The translations under genes and the position numbers were made by a program. From the NCBI GenBank assembly GCA_033297075.1, contig MU858046.1, positions 496,001-560,000 of the forward strand: a stretch of DNA of 64,000 nt, given 5' to 3'. Positions 1-12,189 of the stretch are shown one piece after another. Every line of letters starts with the position of its first letter. Positions within the stretch are counted from its first letter, which is position 1. Below the pieces are notes generated by a model. The model was not told where the DNA came from. It saw nothing but the letters and a program-made list of their open reading frames with translations, and did not search any database. This DNA comes from Rhypophila decipiens. Its lineage: Eukaryota > Ascomycota > Sordariomycetes > Sordariales > Naviculisporaceae.

Positions 1-164
1 ATCCTTACTCTCGGAGAGGCCCCGGAATGGGCATTCTCTGCGGGAGCTCGGGAGCTTTCTTGTGGATTTCGAGGTTTTGTACGCCGTTGTTGTGTGACCA
101 CGGGATACCTGCCGTGCCGTATCCGAACAAGCTCGAGGCGGGCCGTGCTAGGTAGGGCTGCTCC

Positions 165-915
165 TTACCAGTTACTTCCCGTCGACGCCGCAGTCCCGCA
201 TTGGTGGTCAGAGGTGCGGCGCCGCTTGGAGCTGGTCTCTCTCTTCCCGCATGTGGCACAGTACGGCAACCGGGAAGCGTTGGATCGCCGTTGAGGTATT
301 TGCTGCTGCGGGAGCGAGTAGATGGTGTAGCTATCGGATGGGGCTCTTATGGCGGTGGTACGTTGGACGCTTTGTGCGAGTTCCCACTCACTCTTGATAC
401 TGTGGGCGAAGACTATGGACCCGGTACTGCATGCTGTCGGGCTGTTATCCGTGACAAGCCATAGCAGGAACGTGAAGACCGGAGTGTCCTGGCCCATAAA
501 TGTCCAGCTTACACTGACTTTTGGAGGATTTGGCGAGTCTGCCCAGGCATCAAGGTCGCGCTTGGGTATCCCCGTAAGTCGATGTGCTGCTATGGTGGTG
601 ATGAAGTCTCTGTTATCCCGGAGATTGTAGAAGATAGGAATTTCATTCTTCAGGCCGGAGGTTATAGGCACAGATGTGCCAGGGAAGCACACCTTACGGA
701 CGGCGATGAATCTGGGCTCTTCTTCTGAGATAGTTGTCTATTATTGGGAGTCAGATTGAGCCCATTTCGCGATTGAACGGTAGATGTAGGTAGTAGGCCG
801 GGCCGAAACCAAAAATCGGGTTGCCTTCTGGGATTCTGGGACTCTGACTTGCCTCGTCTCGCCACAGGATGCCATCCTGCCCAATGTTCTTCATTACTCC
901 GCCGACACTTGACAT
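165..915 (-). pseudogene. probable decayed protein-coding gene, unknown family
   Basis: Two adjacent minus-strand reading frames look like parts of one protein. The first runs from an ATG at 915 (or 894) to a TGA at 753-751 and ends in a natural-looking stretch (GFGPAYYLHLPFNREMGSI). The second, open from about 735 down to the stop at 165, continues with SEEEPRFIAVRKVCFPGTS and then a segment rich in W, F and L. No GT donor lies between the two halves, so an intron does not join them. An in-frame stop plus a shift of one base is the simplest explanation. I do not recognise the family, and the C-terminal 55 residues may be read-through. The alternatives are a sequencing error in a live gene or chance open frames. 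No neighbour suggests a role. Confidence 0.35.
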
Positions 916-2909
916 TGTTGAGGTTTTTGAGCCCGGTTATTTGCTTTTGGTCAGGATGATCGAATTTCGTGAATTGATGGCTGGTTGGTTTGACGAGACA
1001 ACTGAACTGAGGTCGTGGGGTTGGAGACTTACTTCTCATGACCTCATTTCAATGATTTTGGTCGTGTCTATCCTCTTTACTTATAGCTATCCGCATTACA
1101 GTTATTATCAAAATATCTTAGAAGGCAAATGTGAGGCTGCTCACCGACGATCGCCCGAGGTGATAGACGTCCTCGCTACACGAGCAGCCAGTGCCGGGCC
1201 GAGTGGTGGCGGACCTGAATATCTACCGTTCAGCTAAGGCCAGTACACCGAAATTAAATCACACAGCTCAAGATTTGAAAGCCTGAGAAAGAACAACATG
1301 ATGGATTAGGTAAGTGAAATCGAAGGTGGTGGCTCGCGGAGCCGCCATGGGCAGCGAGGCGGGAAGCTGAGAAATGTCTGGCAGGTTAAACGTTGAAAAA
1401 GAAGTGAAATTTGGTGGATACGGTAAGTTCTTTGGAGGAGGGCAGTAAATTGAGTCTAGAGCCATAACGAAGATGATTTTAACTCCAATGGCAAGATAGT
1501 GCGGGGCAATATGTGGAAGATAAGGACAAGCCTAAGCATTTGTTAGCAAATAATCAGTTAGCAGAAGTCCCGGTTTGGTTGGGAGGGAACATGTCGGTCG
1601 CCACAAAAAAAGTCCACGATCTGGCTGTGAGTTGTGCTGTATGCAGGCCATTTTTTGTTCTCAGCCTGGAGGGGTAATTGGTCAAACTCGCCTTCAAATG
1701 GGGGAAGCTTCAAATCTGCTCTTTTTCCTCGGCGGGAATTTCTCTGAACCCCGCTCGATCCCTCCCGTTTGCTTCCTTCCACGCGTGCTTTATGAGAAGA
1801 GGGGGAAGTTATGTGCTTCGAAATTCATCCTGTCCGTGACATTTCACCGAGAACATGAATATATCGACAGCGCAAAGTCCCGCCCTGGCCTGTCGGTGGA
1901 TGCTGGGCCCGTCATCAGCCCTGTCCAATGACTGGTACCATAATAAGCCGCGACAAGAAAATGGAATTTGTATCGAAGGTACCTCTTCCCTCGGCCCACC
2001 TCGGACACAACTGGTGTCCTGCCTGGATATCAAAGGATCCCTGAATGCTCCTAACATTAAAATGGGCCGCCATGGGGAGCACAGGCACTGCCCTCTTTTT
2101 GTTCTCCGGTCCGGAAGAGGTACCATCTATTCTCTTGCCAATACTGTTGTAGTCCACTACGGGGTAGTTGTTCCAGGTGTACTGACATAGAGCGGACAGC
2201 CAGGCCCCCTGCGAGCGCAACCCGACGCCCCGATATGGAATTTGTGTTCGCAGTCCTCGTTATCTGTTACTTGTTTCTCGACGACGGAGACCTCAGCATG
2301 GAACACTTCCGGTCTGCTGGTCGAGGCAGTTTCGGCAGGTGTCCTCTGCTTTGCCTGTATCAGCCTGTCTCCATCAATTTTGGAATTTCCCAGAAGGAAT
2401 TATGATGCACCTTAACCATACTCTGCCTTGGTCCGTTCTCTCTCAATCGAGGTGTTGACAAATTGCCACATCTGGGCTTTGGAAATACATGACCAAGTCA
2501 ATAAGGGCGGTGCACCCCTGGTTTGTACTTTGATGGCTATTCTCTGACATTCGTAATGCTAGGCCACGTCGGTTTCCATGTCGAAAATATCACTAGAGAA
2601 CAAGTCTTGATACCCTCGTTCCGGATTTTCGACCAATCCAGAGTTGCCCCCTTTGAATCCGCCTTTCGTCATAAACAGTCGTTTGGAAATAGGTACCTTG
2701 CTGCGGAGGGGGCTTCTCGAAGGACCATGGGATCACTTGATATTAGACACCGATCCTCCTTCTCAGACTTTTCAGGCTCTCTTTTGTCTGATGGAATTGT
2801 CATTTGGGCCCTCATGGAATTCATCCAAATAACCCAGAGTTGACAAGGCGCATTCACTTCACCCTTGAGCAGCAGCTTATATATTCTCTCCTCCCTTTGC
2901 GGCTCGAGA
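916..2909. other. intergenic, no convincing gene
   Basis: There are only short overlapping frames on both strands, and none shows recognisable domain sequence or a coherent intron structure. A minus-strand frame at 1915-2220 is open for about 100 codons but has no credible ATG and no upstream exon. A TATATATTCTC stretch at about 2878-2888 may serve as promoter of the AT-hook gene. Confidence 0.5.
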
Positions 2910-3703
2910 ATGGCTGCTCAGCGAGAGACGCTGTCAGTCAAAAAGCCCCGTGGCCGCCCCAAGAGAGTCAAAAGACTTGAACCGAAAAACTTCACCATCC
3001 ATATCCAACCCAAACTTCACCCGGATGAAGTCGCTCATCTACACGCCAACTATCAGAGTCAGGACTTACCAGGTTTGTCTCCTATTTGCACTCTTATTCT
3101 AGGATATATCGCTAACAAAGATCAGACCTTCCGGTAATTGCAGACTCTGACCGTGTTTCTGAGATGCCCAACCCGAGACGCAGAAGACCTTATGAGGTGT
3201 TGTTGAATCGTCAGCGAGAGGAGATTCGACCCTTTTGCGCCTCGATGGAAGATCCAGACAGAAATGAGCGCGTTTGGGTCCAGTTTCCAAGAGTTCTCCT
3301 GTCGGCTGAGGTGGAACGATCGTATATGTCGGAAGAACGTCTTGGACAACTAAACATACTCTACACGCCGTGGCCCGACGTGTACAAGTATTCCACCCGC
3401 TTCGGACTCATGGAGGCATTGGGCTATGCAGAAATCTTCGTCACAACGGAGTCCGATTCGTGGCACAAGGTTTTCCGTATCACCGTTCTCGTCCTTCCGG
3501 ATAAACCGGGTCCCGGGGGCGTCGACTTCATCATCGGCAAACTTGACCTCAACAGAGCTTACCGCGGAAAATGGAGACCAAACTGGAGTGAAGGGCAGTA
3601 CGCTCAGCACGGCACCGGCCATGGTCACGATACGTTAATTGAGAACAATAATCTTGTCGCGAGTGAATACCGGGGGCCTCTGTTCCCCCCCACTGGAAGA
3701 TGA
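2910..3703 (+). CDS. AT-hook protein with retropepsin-like (probably inactive) domain
   Basis: Two exons (2910-3072 and 3126-3703) give 246 aa. The intron has a GTTTGT donor, a GCTAAC branch site and a CAG acceptor, and joins ...YQSQDLP to DLPVIADSD in frame. The ATG at 2910 is the first in the frame. Residues 11-20 are KKPRGRPKRV, an AT-hook with the RGRP core at 14-17 that should bind the minor groove of AT-rich DNA. Residues about 104-195 follow the layout of a retropepsin: a strand, LLSAEVERSYMSEE where active enzymes have a D-T/S-G-A loop followed by SFIS, a G-x-A-x-I-x-V strand, and DFIIG (188-192) resembling the D-x-I-L-G signature. The catalytic Asp triad is absent (S-A-E at 114-116), so proteolysis is not expected. 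The AT-hook is seen directly and the fold is inferred. It could be a domesticated retroelement fragment or an unrelated fungal family. Confidence 0.7.
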
Positions 3704-5232
3704 ATGGATTTTCAGGTCTTATCTCTTCATCACATCACCTCTTACAAAACACGCCTAAAAATGATTAAAAAGCAAAAACTCGACAAAACATTTTGTTTCC
3801 GTTTCCTTCTTCTTGTTGGTGTCACAGCTGATTAGGTAGTACTCAAACACTGGGAATAGGCTTGTTCAGGAAGCAAGTTTTCTATTTTGTCTTGGTCATG
3901 GTTTAGGAGTACTCCATAGTTACACTCTTTATTACAGCGGAACTTTTGTTCCATCCATTCCCTTATTCATCTTGTCCATTTGTTAAAATACGTGAATGAC
4001 AGAGCTAGGTTGACCTACAAGCCGGGACCACCAAAAACCCCGAAAGATGAAACGGGGGGCTCAAAGTTACACCCTTGTGAACGTGCCTTTCAAGTTTGCG
4101 TTTTGTAAAAATGTTGGGCATAGATCTCAGTTCTGCATGTACTCGGGTATGGTTCTTGTTCGTCCTGTACGGAAGAAATTCAAGGTCACCGGTCATCGTC
4201 GCTGCAGGTATATGCGGCGCGGATTCATGCGAACGCCAAAGGGGAAAAGCCGAAGTCCCCATTCGGTCGGACGGGACTCGGGAAGTACTGTAGGACAACT
4301 CTGGATCGAGAAACCAATGCCGAAGAAGCTTGCCGAGCAGCAGACCCACCTTGCCTTACAAAAGTGAGGCTATGTATGGAGTTGGCCAACAAGTCTAGTT
4401 ATATGGCACTGGAGTTTTCATGATTGTCTTGTCTGTGCGCGTGATTGGACATATATACAGACGGGAAGTGACACCAAAACCACTCAACGCCACCGTCGCA
4501 CTTCTCTCTGGTCGGATTTGACCTACTAAGCCATAATGCTCTCTAGGAACCAAGGGCAAAGGGCAGCATAAGATTCATACTGACCACTCGTCTTCTTGGA
4601 GCCCAGACAAGGGTTGACATTCAGAACGGCCGACTTGGAGAATGGCGGTAAGTGCTCAGAAGAGCGAGTATCATCGGCAGTTCGAATTGCATTATCCGTA
4701 TCTTCGCGACTGCCTTCATCAGCAGATTCTTCCTTCGGTAGTTACGAAACATAAGTCCCTCCCCATGGGACATCGAACAGCACAGGTCACAGTGAGAGCC
4801 TGGACACCTTTGACCAGTCGCCCCGTGGCTAACTAGGACGATTCCCTGTTACTGCTTCCAACCTTAGAATCAGCCTGACGAATTTACACCAATGGGTGTG
4901 TCGGCATTGTGAAGGGTCCAAGACCTCTTCCCGATTGAGATGATATCAGATATAAAAATCCTACGTATAAAGGAAATTGGATCTCGTGTTACCATCATCG
5001 GTTGGGTACGGGAGTTTACCATACAGTTCAGCCACGATCACATGGAAGTGCAGGTAACTATGGATCAGTACATGCACGCACTGTATCTTATATACCGTAT
5101 GTGGATTAGGATACAGTCCTCCAACTAGTAGGCCTGGCCCGGGATCAGGTAAGGTACCCGTCTTATCTGGAATCAGGTACAAGTCGCACCTTCCATGTGC
5201 TTACACACCTTGGAGTCCGAAGCGTTCCTCCT

Positions 5233-5256
5233 GCTCCCGCTCCCGCTCCCGCTCCC
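5233..5256. repeat. hexanucleotide repeat (GCTCCC)x4
   Basis: Four perfect consecutive copies of GCTCCC in non-coding DNA, followed by GAG. A simple microsatellite. Confidence 0.9.
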
Positions 5257-8200
5257 GAGTTACTCTAATGTACCACTTGCCCCGAGCCAAAAGTATTTGA
5301 CCACCGGTCGAACCATTCCACAAGCACAGGAGGTAGGCAAAATGCCCGACTTGACATGGAGTGCAAAGTTAACCTGGCAAACCTACCCAGTATTTGTCCT
5401 GGTATTCCCTGCTACGAAGTATTGTCACTTCACAGGAATCAGGTCCGTACCACGCGGTGTGGTTTCTTGGTTCAAGCAACCCACGTTGTTTATGCGCCGC
5501 CCATACGAGGCGACGACTGTTCGGATTGGGGTAAAGATCGCCCACAATAAACATATTTTGGCATCACCGGTCATCCCAACCTCCAGAATTTCATCCATAC
5601 ATATCACCATGCGCCCTTGAAACGCTCGCTCCCCGCTTAGTTCCGAACTGGTGCATCCAACTCTTTCAATTCAAACCTGATATTCCGAATTCTAACTTGA
5701 CGGAAGGGCGGGTGAAGGAACTGTGCCGCAGGGTGCGATTCCAGTCCTGTCAGGACCCGCGACGATAGCGGCCGAGTGATACATGACTACATGGCTAGGT
5801 CGAAGCGGCATTCATGACAAAGAATCCTACATGCTCACCGCATTTCTTGTTTAGGAAATTAGAATGGCTTCGTACGTGACAAAGTCTTCAAGAATGCCTA
5901 TAGCATCAGTCCACGGGGCTATGTTGGTTTGGTTCCTCCGGATGGCGAGACAGTATCTGTTACTTGCGTTTCCCGAGATAATCTGGCCCAATCTCACCTC
6001 CACGGTTGTTCCTCATACGAGCCGCCGGTACTCGGGGAATGCCTTGTTATAAAAAGCAAAACTAAGGTGGACGGCGTGGCTTCTGCCTAGGCATTCAACG
6101 AAACACTGCGGCTCAGTCTACATTGGAATTTGCCAGTATACACGCGATGACGCCGGGATTCTCGCATCATCAAGTCCCCTCGCATGTTGAGATGGGATAT
6201 AGTGAGGAATTTGGTATTTCTTTGGAGTGTGGCTCGGGGTCAGGATTGGTTGGATAGCCACAGCTACCACACATTAAGCTTGCCGACGGATGTGTAGGCG
6301 GCTTGTCCTTATTCCCTCAGACGCAGACATTGGTTAGGTAAGTATCACGGATGTTCAGCTTGCAATACGAGGGAACAATGTTATTTGCTGATATAATTTT
6401 ATACGTAATATACATTATGTGGGAATGATACACGCATTATAAGACACATATTGCCCGCAATATATGGCAGTCCTCCCCGGTTACCAAATTTCCCCCGTCC
6501 CGCAGCATTATAGAGACATTGTGGGGAGTTGGTGTGTGGCAGTGAAACTGATGGTTGACATAAATGGAAGTGATTGTCGTTGGGTCATCACTGTATCTTC
6601 ACATGATCAGAGTTCATGTGTGTGCTGCTTCGCGACTAGATCTACTCTGGCGTTTTGTATTTTCGGCATGAGAAGCCGTTGATTCCACAAGCCACTGTTT
6701 GCCTAACGGTTTCAGTCAAACCTATCACGGTCTTCCTCTCTTAACACGTATTATCAACGACTTATATCAAGCTTCCCGTTCTCATTGAGCGGAAGAAACG
6801 AGATAGGGTATCGACGGGCCAGCTACGGGGGTGCCAATTAAACTTTCTCAAGTTCAAACACCTCGAATTGAGGCCTCCTGATCCGTCAAAACATGTCAAC
6901 TCACGATGTTACCCAAACTGAGACACTCTCGCTGATAATGTGGCTGGGAAACGCGTTTGGCATATCGATTATAATGGCATTGGAATCATGAAAGAAGGAC
7001 ATCCAAGCTGAGTGACGAAACAAGGCAACCATTCACGAGATTATCGGTGAGATCCAGGGTCTTTTTGGTTATGACACGAGTTTCATTGCTTTTTTACTGC
7101 ATCAAAACCCATTGTTGATGATGGCTGAGTTTTGCGATGGTGGCTGCCCACCTTGTGATGCTTTGGGGTTAGAGCCCAACTTGGATGTGGCAGGTCTATA
7201 GGACGAAATTCGCTGATCGGATAGAAGGAAAGGCGCCACCAACGGCTTCAGGGCTATGAAGTGAGCCCTGATAGGAGATGACAGAGCGCTCGAGCATCAT
7301 CAACAAGCAATAATCTCACGTTGCCTATCTTTTGATTAGATACCGCGTTGTTTGACTTCGGATGATAGGTATCAGTGCTGGTGCGACCTACTCTGCCGGC
7401 CCGGTCTCCTGTGCCGCGGGCCACACACCACACCATCAGCAACATCACAGACCAGGAATTTGCGGCAGCTCTCGCATATCGGGGAGAGCTCAAGTGCCGC
7501 CCGCCGCTGCGCCGTCAGACGCTCTAGAACTTGCTCTGAATATCCGGAAACCCCGAGACAACATGAAGGCAACGTCGGGTGTTGATGAGGATCGCTTCGT
7601 GAGGAAGGCAACATCATGTCTATTACATGTATCTCCCTCGCATTACTTGCCATAAATGGCCATGTATAATGCCAAGATGTTCAGGCTCATCATATTTTGG
7701 ATCATTGATCGCTGGGGGAGATCAGACGATGTGCCGCCACCTGCCAAGTTGAGCTGATTCTTCCCGGAAGACATAGTGAGTTCATGGTTCTTCAGACGTT
7801 TTGAAGAGTACCGTGAACCAAGGCAGAACCAAGGGCAGAATCAACTAAACTCATCGGGACCCGAGCTCGACAGCTGCGCCTTGTTCTACTGCACTGGTCC
7901 CGGGAGAGGACCTTGGTGCGAATCCGCTATTGTTATTGCTTTGATCCAAACAAACGTTTGCATGGTGAAGAGGAGGAATGTCAAGATTAGGTAGGACAAC
8001 TCCCCTATACTCAAACGAACAAGATAATAGCTGATTATCTGCTAATTCTCAATGTAGGTATCCAGTCCCACTGGCCAGTTTTGAAGGCAGCGCAATATGA
8101 CGCCGAATAAGCCCGGTCGGATCGGTCCCCGTTCTTGCTCATCGTTCCCTTTCAAACATCGGTGAAAAATCCTTTCTTTCCATGGACAAGAATACGAACT

Positions 8201-10100
8201 TTGAAAAGTCGGTTCCAGTTGCCATTGTTTCAGCCATTTGTTTCAACACGTCAAAAAGATCCCACGTTTCTCCGGGCCGGGCCTGATCCCCGCGACGATC
8301 AAACCGTGTCCCAGCCGGGCGAATGGCATACACTCATCAAAACATTGAGCTCTTCCTGTTGGATGACCTTGTCTGAGGCGGTTGACAAACATTGAAATTA
8401 CTGTTGACCATAATTTCCACACCGAATAGGACAGATCTTGCGTTTTCTTTTGCGTCATCTTGTCTTCTAATTCGGACCGGTGAGACCTAGAACATCGGGT
8501 GTCGTCCCTCGCAATCAAAAAGCGTGGATTGATCGTTATACCGGCGAGACGGCGGGGCTTGTTGGCTCTGTAACCCGTGCCCAATCCTCAACCTTGGGTA
8601 CGCTGTCACCTGTGGGCCTGGAAGAAACAGAACTGCGAGGAGGCAAATCAAACGAACGATCAGCAAGTACGGGTAATAAGACGAAGACATAAAGTATGAT
8701 AATTCCCTCCTCGGACCGATTCACGGGCAGCGCAGACTAATACCGACGATAGGATTGTTATCCGTATATGCTTAGCAGTCAGGAGACGCATTGTCAACAA
8801 AGCTCAGGGGCTGACAGGTCACCTAGGTGAGCTGGGTTAGGTGAGAAACCGGATCAGGGTTATAACAGGGGCCTGTTAAGGTTGATAAGAACCCTTGACT
8901 TGAGCTGCCGGGTCACGAGGGGCCCATGCAAAACCCGGGGAGCCCTTGACTTGAAAGGCTGGAAACTCGGATGGCTGTGTCTCACCATCGTTGATGACAT
9001 AAACAGCGCAGAGGTCTCATACTGTGCAGTACGTGCGTCCGAGATTCTAGCCACCTCGATGACCTTGCTGACTCTTTTCTTCCTTGCACTTACAGCGGTG
9101 TAGCAAGCTGCAAGCTTTTGGGACCCGTATTCAGGGATTCCGTCGTTGTGTTCCAGGCATGACGGGAGGTGTTTTGCAAGTAAGTCCACGTGTACGGATA
9201 ATTCCTTGCTGAATGTATTAGGATTCGTGGTGCCGACAAAAGGTTTCTCGTCAGGGCCGACTCGGAGTCTGGTCATCTTTCATGTCAGATTCCGTACCAA
9301 CGGACCCGCACTTCGATGCGACGCCCGACCCGTTGTTGGCCGAAGCGGCCGCGAATTCAGGGGCGTTGACGGTCGTCCGTTCCGTCGGATCACGAGGAAT
9401 GGCCAACAGGAACGGGTCCGATCGGCCGCATTCAGGTTTGCTATGGGATACACATATATATAACTGTTGGTCCCTCGTCAGTGTTTGAGAAAGGGGGGTT
9501 CGGGTTGGAGTCTCAAATAGTGTCCAACACTCTTATCCAGCCCCTTCAGTAGCTGGGCTGGCTGGGTATCAAAAGAAGAAGGAATGCCGTCAAAACCCGA
9601 GTGTATGCCTGATTGTTCAGTGAGCCTGAAAGTAAAAAGCACACATGATGTGCTGAAGAGTTTGGTGGTTCTCCACCAACCCACGAGGCGGAATGTCGTG
9701 ACCAGCCTTGAAATTGAAGGAAGTAAGTTGGATTCTTCAACCAGTTTCAATCGGTGCACCCAAAGGTCGGCATGAATTGAAAACCCACACTGATTGAAGG
9801 AGAGCATTCAGGGGAAAGAAAACCCAACGACCCCTGAGTCCAGGTTTTATTACATTTTTCCAATTTCGCTTGCCAATGAATTTTAATGTCTGATTAGAGT
9901 GGGCCAGCCATCAACTTGCATTGGCCGTCAGTTGCCGTCCAGCCAAACAACTCTGTGTCGCTGGGGCTCGTGTTCCAGCGCTAGGTGTGATTTGTGGGCA
10001 GCTTTCGGCGCCCATTTAACTTACCCGGGAGTGCACAGGCCACACTGGTGGAGGAAAGGGGCAACTGGGTTGAAAAATGGATGTGATCTTCAAGACAAGT

Positions 10101-10127
10101 GTATCCGTATACTGAAAATACGGATAC
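10101..10127. repeat. perfect inverted repeat GTATCCGTAT/ATACGGATAC
   Basis: Two perfect 10-bp arms (10101-10110 and 10118-10127) are separated by ACTGAAA. The arm is the same GTATCCGTA motif that recurs elsewhere in this window, with a single copy at 10290-10298 nearby. It could be a protein-binding palindrome or a fossil of a dispersed short repeat. Confidence 0.8.
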
Positions 10128-10497
10128 AGTAGATGCCTTATAAAGAATTACTACATGCATTTAGCTTTATAGACCTTCCAAGCTCCTCTCCCATGTGTAT
10201 TTCAACTTCCAACACATTTAAGAGAATACAGGGGAATTGATGAAGGTGTATGTAATCCATTTCACACCCCATTTTTCAACCTCGAAATGGTATCCGTACT
10301 TGAGGGCGAGCGGGATAACAGGGATGCACGAAGTGGGCGAGACCAGTGACAGGTCACAGGTGGTGGGAAGGCACGTCCCATTTAAATAGATACATATCCG
10401 TACAGAGCACATCGCTGTCCGAACAGAGAGAGGCAGCTCTAGATTGGGTCATGGCAAGCATGCCCTTGCTCAGACTGTTAATGACTGGCCACCTCTC

Positions 10498-10764
10498 ACC
10501 TCCTTCCACCTCGACACCTTTACTGGCCCTGTGATTCTACTTCAACTTCTTTCATCGCATTCTTGCCTCGAAACTCTCCAACTGCATATCTTGTCCCATC
10601 AACCGACAGATCGTAGCTGCGCACTTGCACGCTACACGACTTCATTTCGCCCCACTAACTCCTTTTCTCGACACTCGTTCAATAACTCGTTTTTTTGCGC
10701 ATTTCCAAGTCGCGGGCCCCAACAAAGCTCCCAACCCACAAAATAACTATCTTCAAACGCAATC
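10498..10764 (+). promoter_or_regulatory. pyrimidine-rich leader of the GDP-mannose pyrophosphorylase gene
   Basis: The plus strand immediately before the ATG is strongly C/T-rich (TTCATCGCATTCTTGCCTCG, CTCGTTTTTTTGCGC and similar), typical of core promoters and 5' leaders of highly expressed genes in filamentous fungi. No clear TATA box is seen, and the transcription start cannot be placed from sequence. Confidence 0.4.
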
Positions 10765-12189
10765 ATGAAGGGTAAGTCGAGACACTGCGCCCATCCCCGC
10801 GCGCGCCGTCCAGCACGCTGTGTACTGACTTCTTCTGAATGTAGCCTTAATTCTCGTCGGCGGGTTTGGCACGCGCCTTCGCCCTCTCGTACGTTTTTTC
10901 CCGCGGGTCTTGCCCTCGTCTTCCACATCTTCGTTACTCCAACTTTCGGGCTCCTCTACCGTACTCGACGCAGCTGCCTGTGGCCGCGGAGGTGCGACAG
11001 GGATACGTGGCCCGGAAAAGCAAACACCGTTATTGCCCCATCGAGGCCTTTCCAACTGACCGCATCTCCATCCATTAGACCTTGACCATGCCCAAGCCCT
11101 TGGTCGAGTTTGGCAATAAGCGCATGATATTGCACCAGATTGAGGCCCTCGCCGCCGCTGGCGTTACCGATATTGTGCTCGCCGTCAACTATCGCCCCGA
11201 AGTTATGGAGAAGTACTTGGCAGAGGTTAGTACCGCCCTTGTCAAAGCCGTGGGTGGCACAGCACGAAACTGACGCCCAGTCGATCAAATAGTATGAGAA
11301 ACAGTTTGGAATCAACATTACCATTTCGATCGAGAACGAGCCCCTCGGAACCGCTGGTCCCCTGAAGTTGGCCGAGAAGGTCTTGGCCAAGGATAACACG
11401 CCTTTCTTCGTCTTGAATGCGGATGTCACCTGCGAATACCCTTTTAAACAACTCGCTGAGTTCCATAAGGCGCACGGCGATGAGGGTACCATTGTCGTTA
11501 CAAAAGTAGAGGAGCCGAGCAAGTATGGTGTCGTTGTCCACAAACCCAACCACCCGTCCCGCATTGATCGGTTCGTGGAGAAGCCAGTAGAGTTCGTCGG
11601 CAACCGCATCAACGCCGGTATCTATATCCTCAACACCTCGGTCCTCGACCGTATCGAACTTCGTCCGACATCGATCGAACAGGAGACCTTCCCCGCCATG
11701 GTCAAGGACGGCCAGTTGCATTCTATGGATCTCGAGGGATATTGGATGGATATGGGCCAGCCCAAGGACTTCTTGACCGGAACCTGCCTCTACCTTTCGT
11801 CGCTCGCCAAGCGCGGCTCAAAGGAGCTTGCTCCTATCTCTGAACCATACGTTCACGGCGGAAATGTTCTCGTCGATCCTTCGGCGAAGATTGGCAAGAA
11901 CTGCAGGATCGGTCCCAACGTGACCATTGGTCCCGATGTCGTCATTGGCGATGGCGTTCGCCTCCAACGCTGTGTTCTTTTGCCCGGTTCTAAGGTCAAG
12001 GATCACGCGTGGGTCAAGAGCACCATTGTTGGCTGGAACAGCACTGTCGGCAAATGGGCCCGTCTCGAGAACGTGACGGTTCTCGGCGATGATGTTACCA
12101 TCGGTGACGAAATTTACGTCAACGGCGGCAGCATTTTACCACACAAGACCATCAAGGCAAACGTGGACGTCCCTGCTATCATTATGTAA
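10765..12189 (+). CDS. PSA1: mannose-1-phosphate guanylyltransferase (GDP-mannose pyrophosphorylase)
   Basis: The enzyme makes GDP-mannose from mannose-1-phosphate and GTP in the cytosol, feeding N- and O-glycosylation, GPI anchors and cell-wall mannan. Four exons (10765-10771, 10845-10888, 11079-11225, 11293-12189) give 364 aa, the usual family length. The N-terminal nucleotidyltransferase domain opens with [19 protein letters not shown] (the GGxGTR...PKPLV signature, residues 8-24). LNADV at 107-111 carries the metal-binding Asp, and FVEKP and GYWMDMGQP are further substrate-site motifs. From about residue 245 the hexapeptide repeats ([20 protein letters not shown]) form the left-handed beta-helix. 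The first exon is only 7 nt (ATG AAG G), so gene finders may miss the start. This is the last plus-strand gene before the run of minus-strand genes and lies tail-to-tail with the microprotein pair. Confidence 0.97.

Larger units (their letters stand above)
3704..10764. other. 7-kb stretch without a convincing gene
   Basis: No frame here has recognisable domain content or consistent splice sites. Three minus-strand patches between 7372 and 8584 read somewhat like protein and may be relics (see findings). A short frame from the ATG at 9282 is GC-rich but brief. A direct repeat CCCTTGACTTGA occurs near 8892 and 8943. The last 280 bp are the leader of the GDP-mannose pyrophosphorylase gene. Confidence 0.5.
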
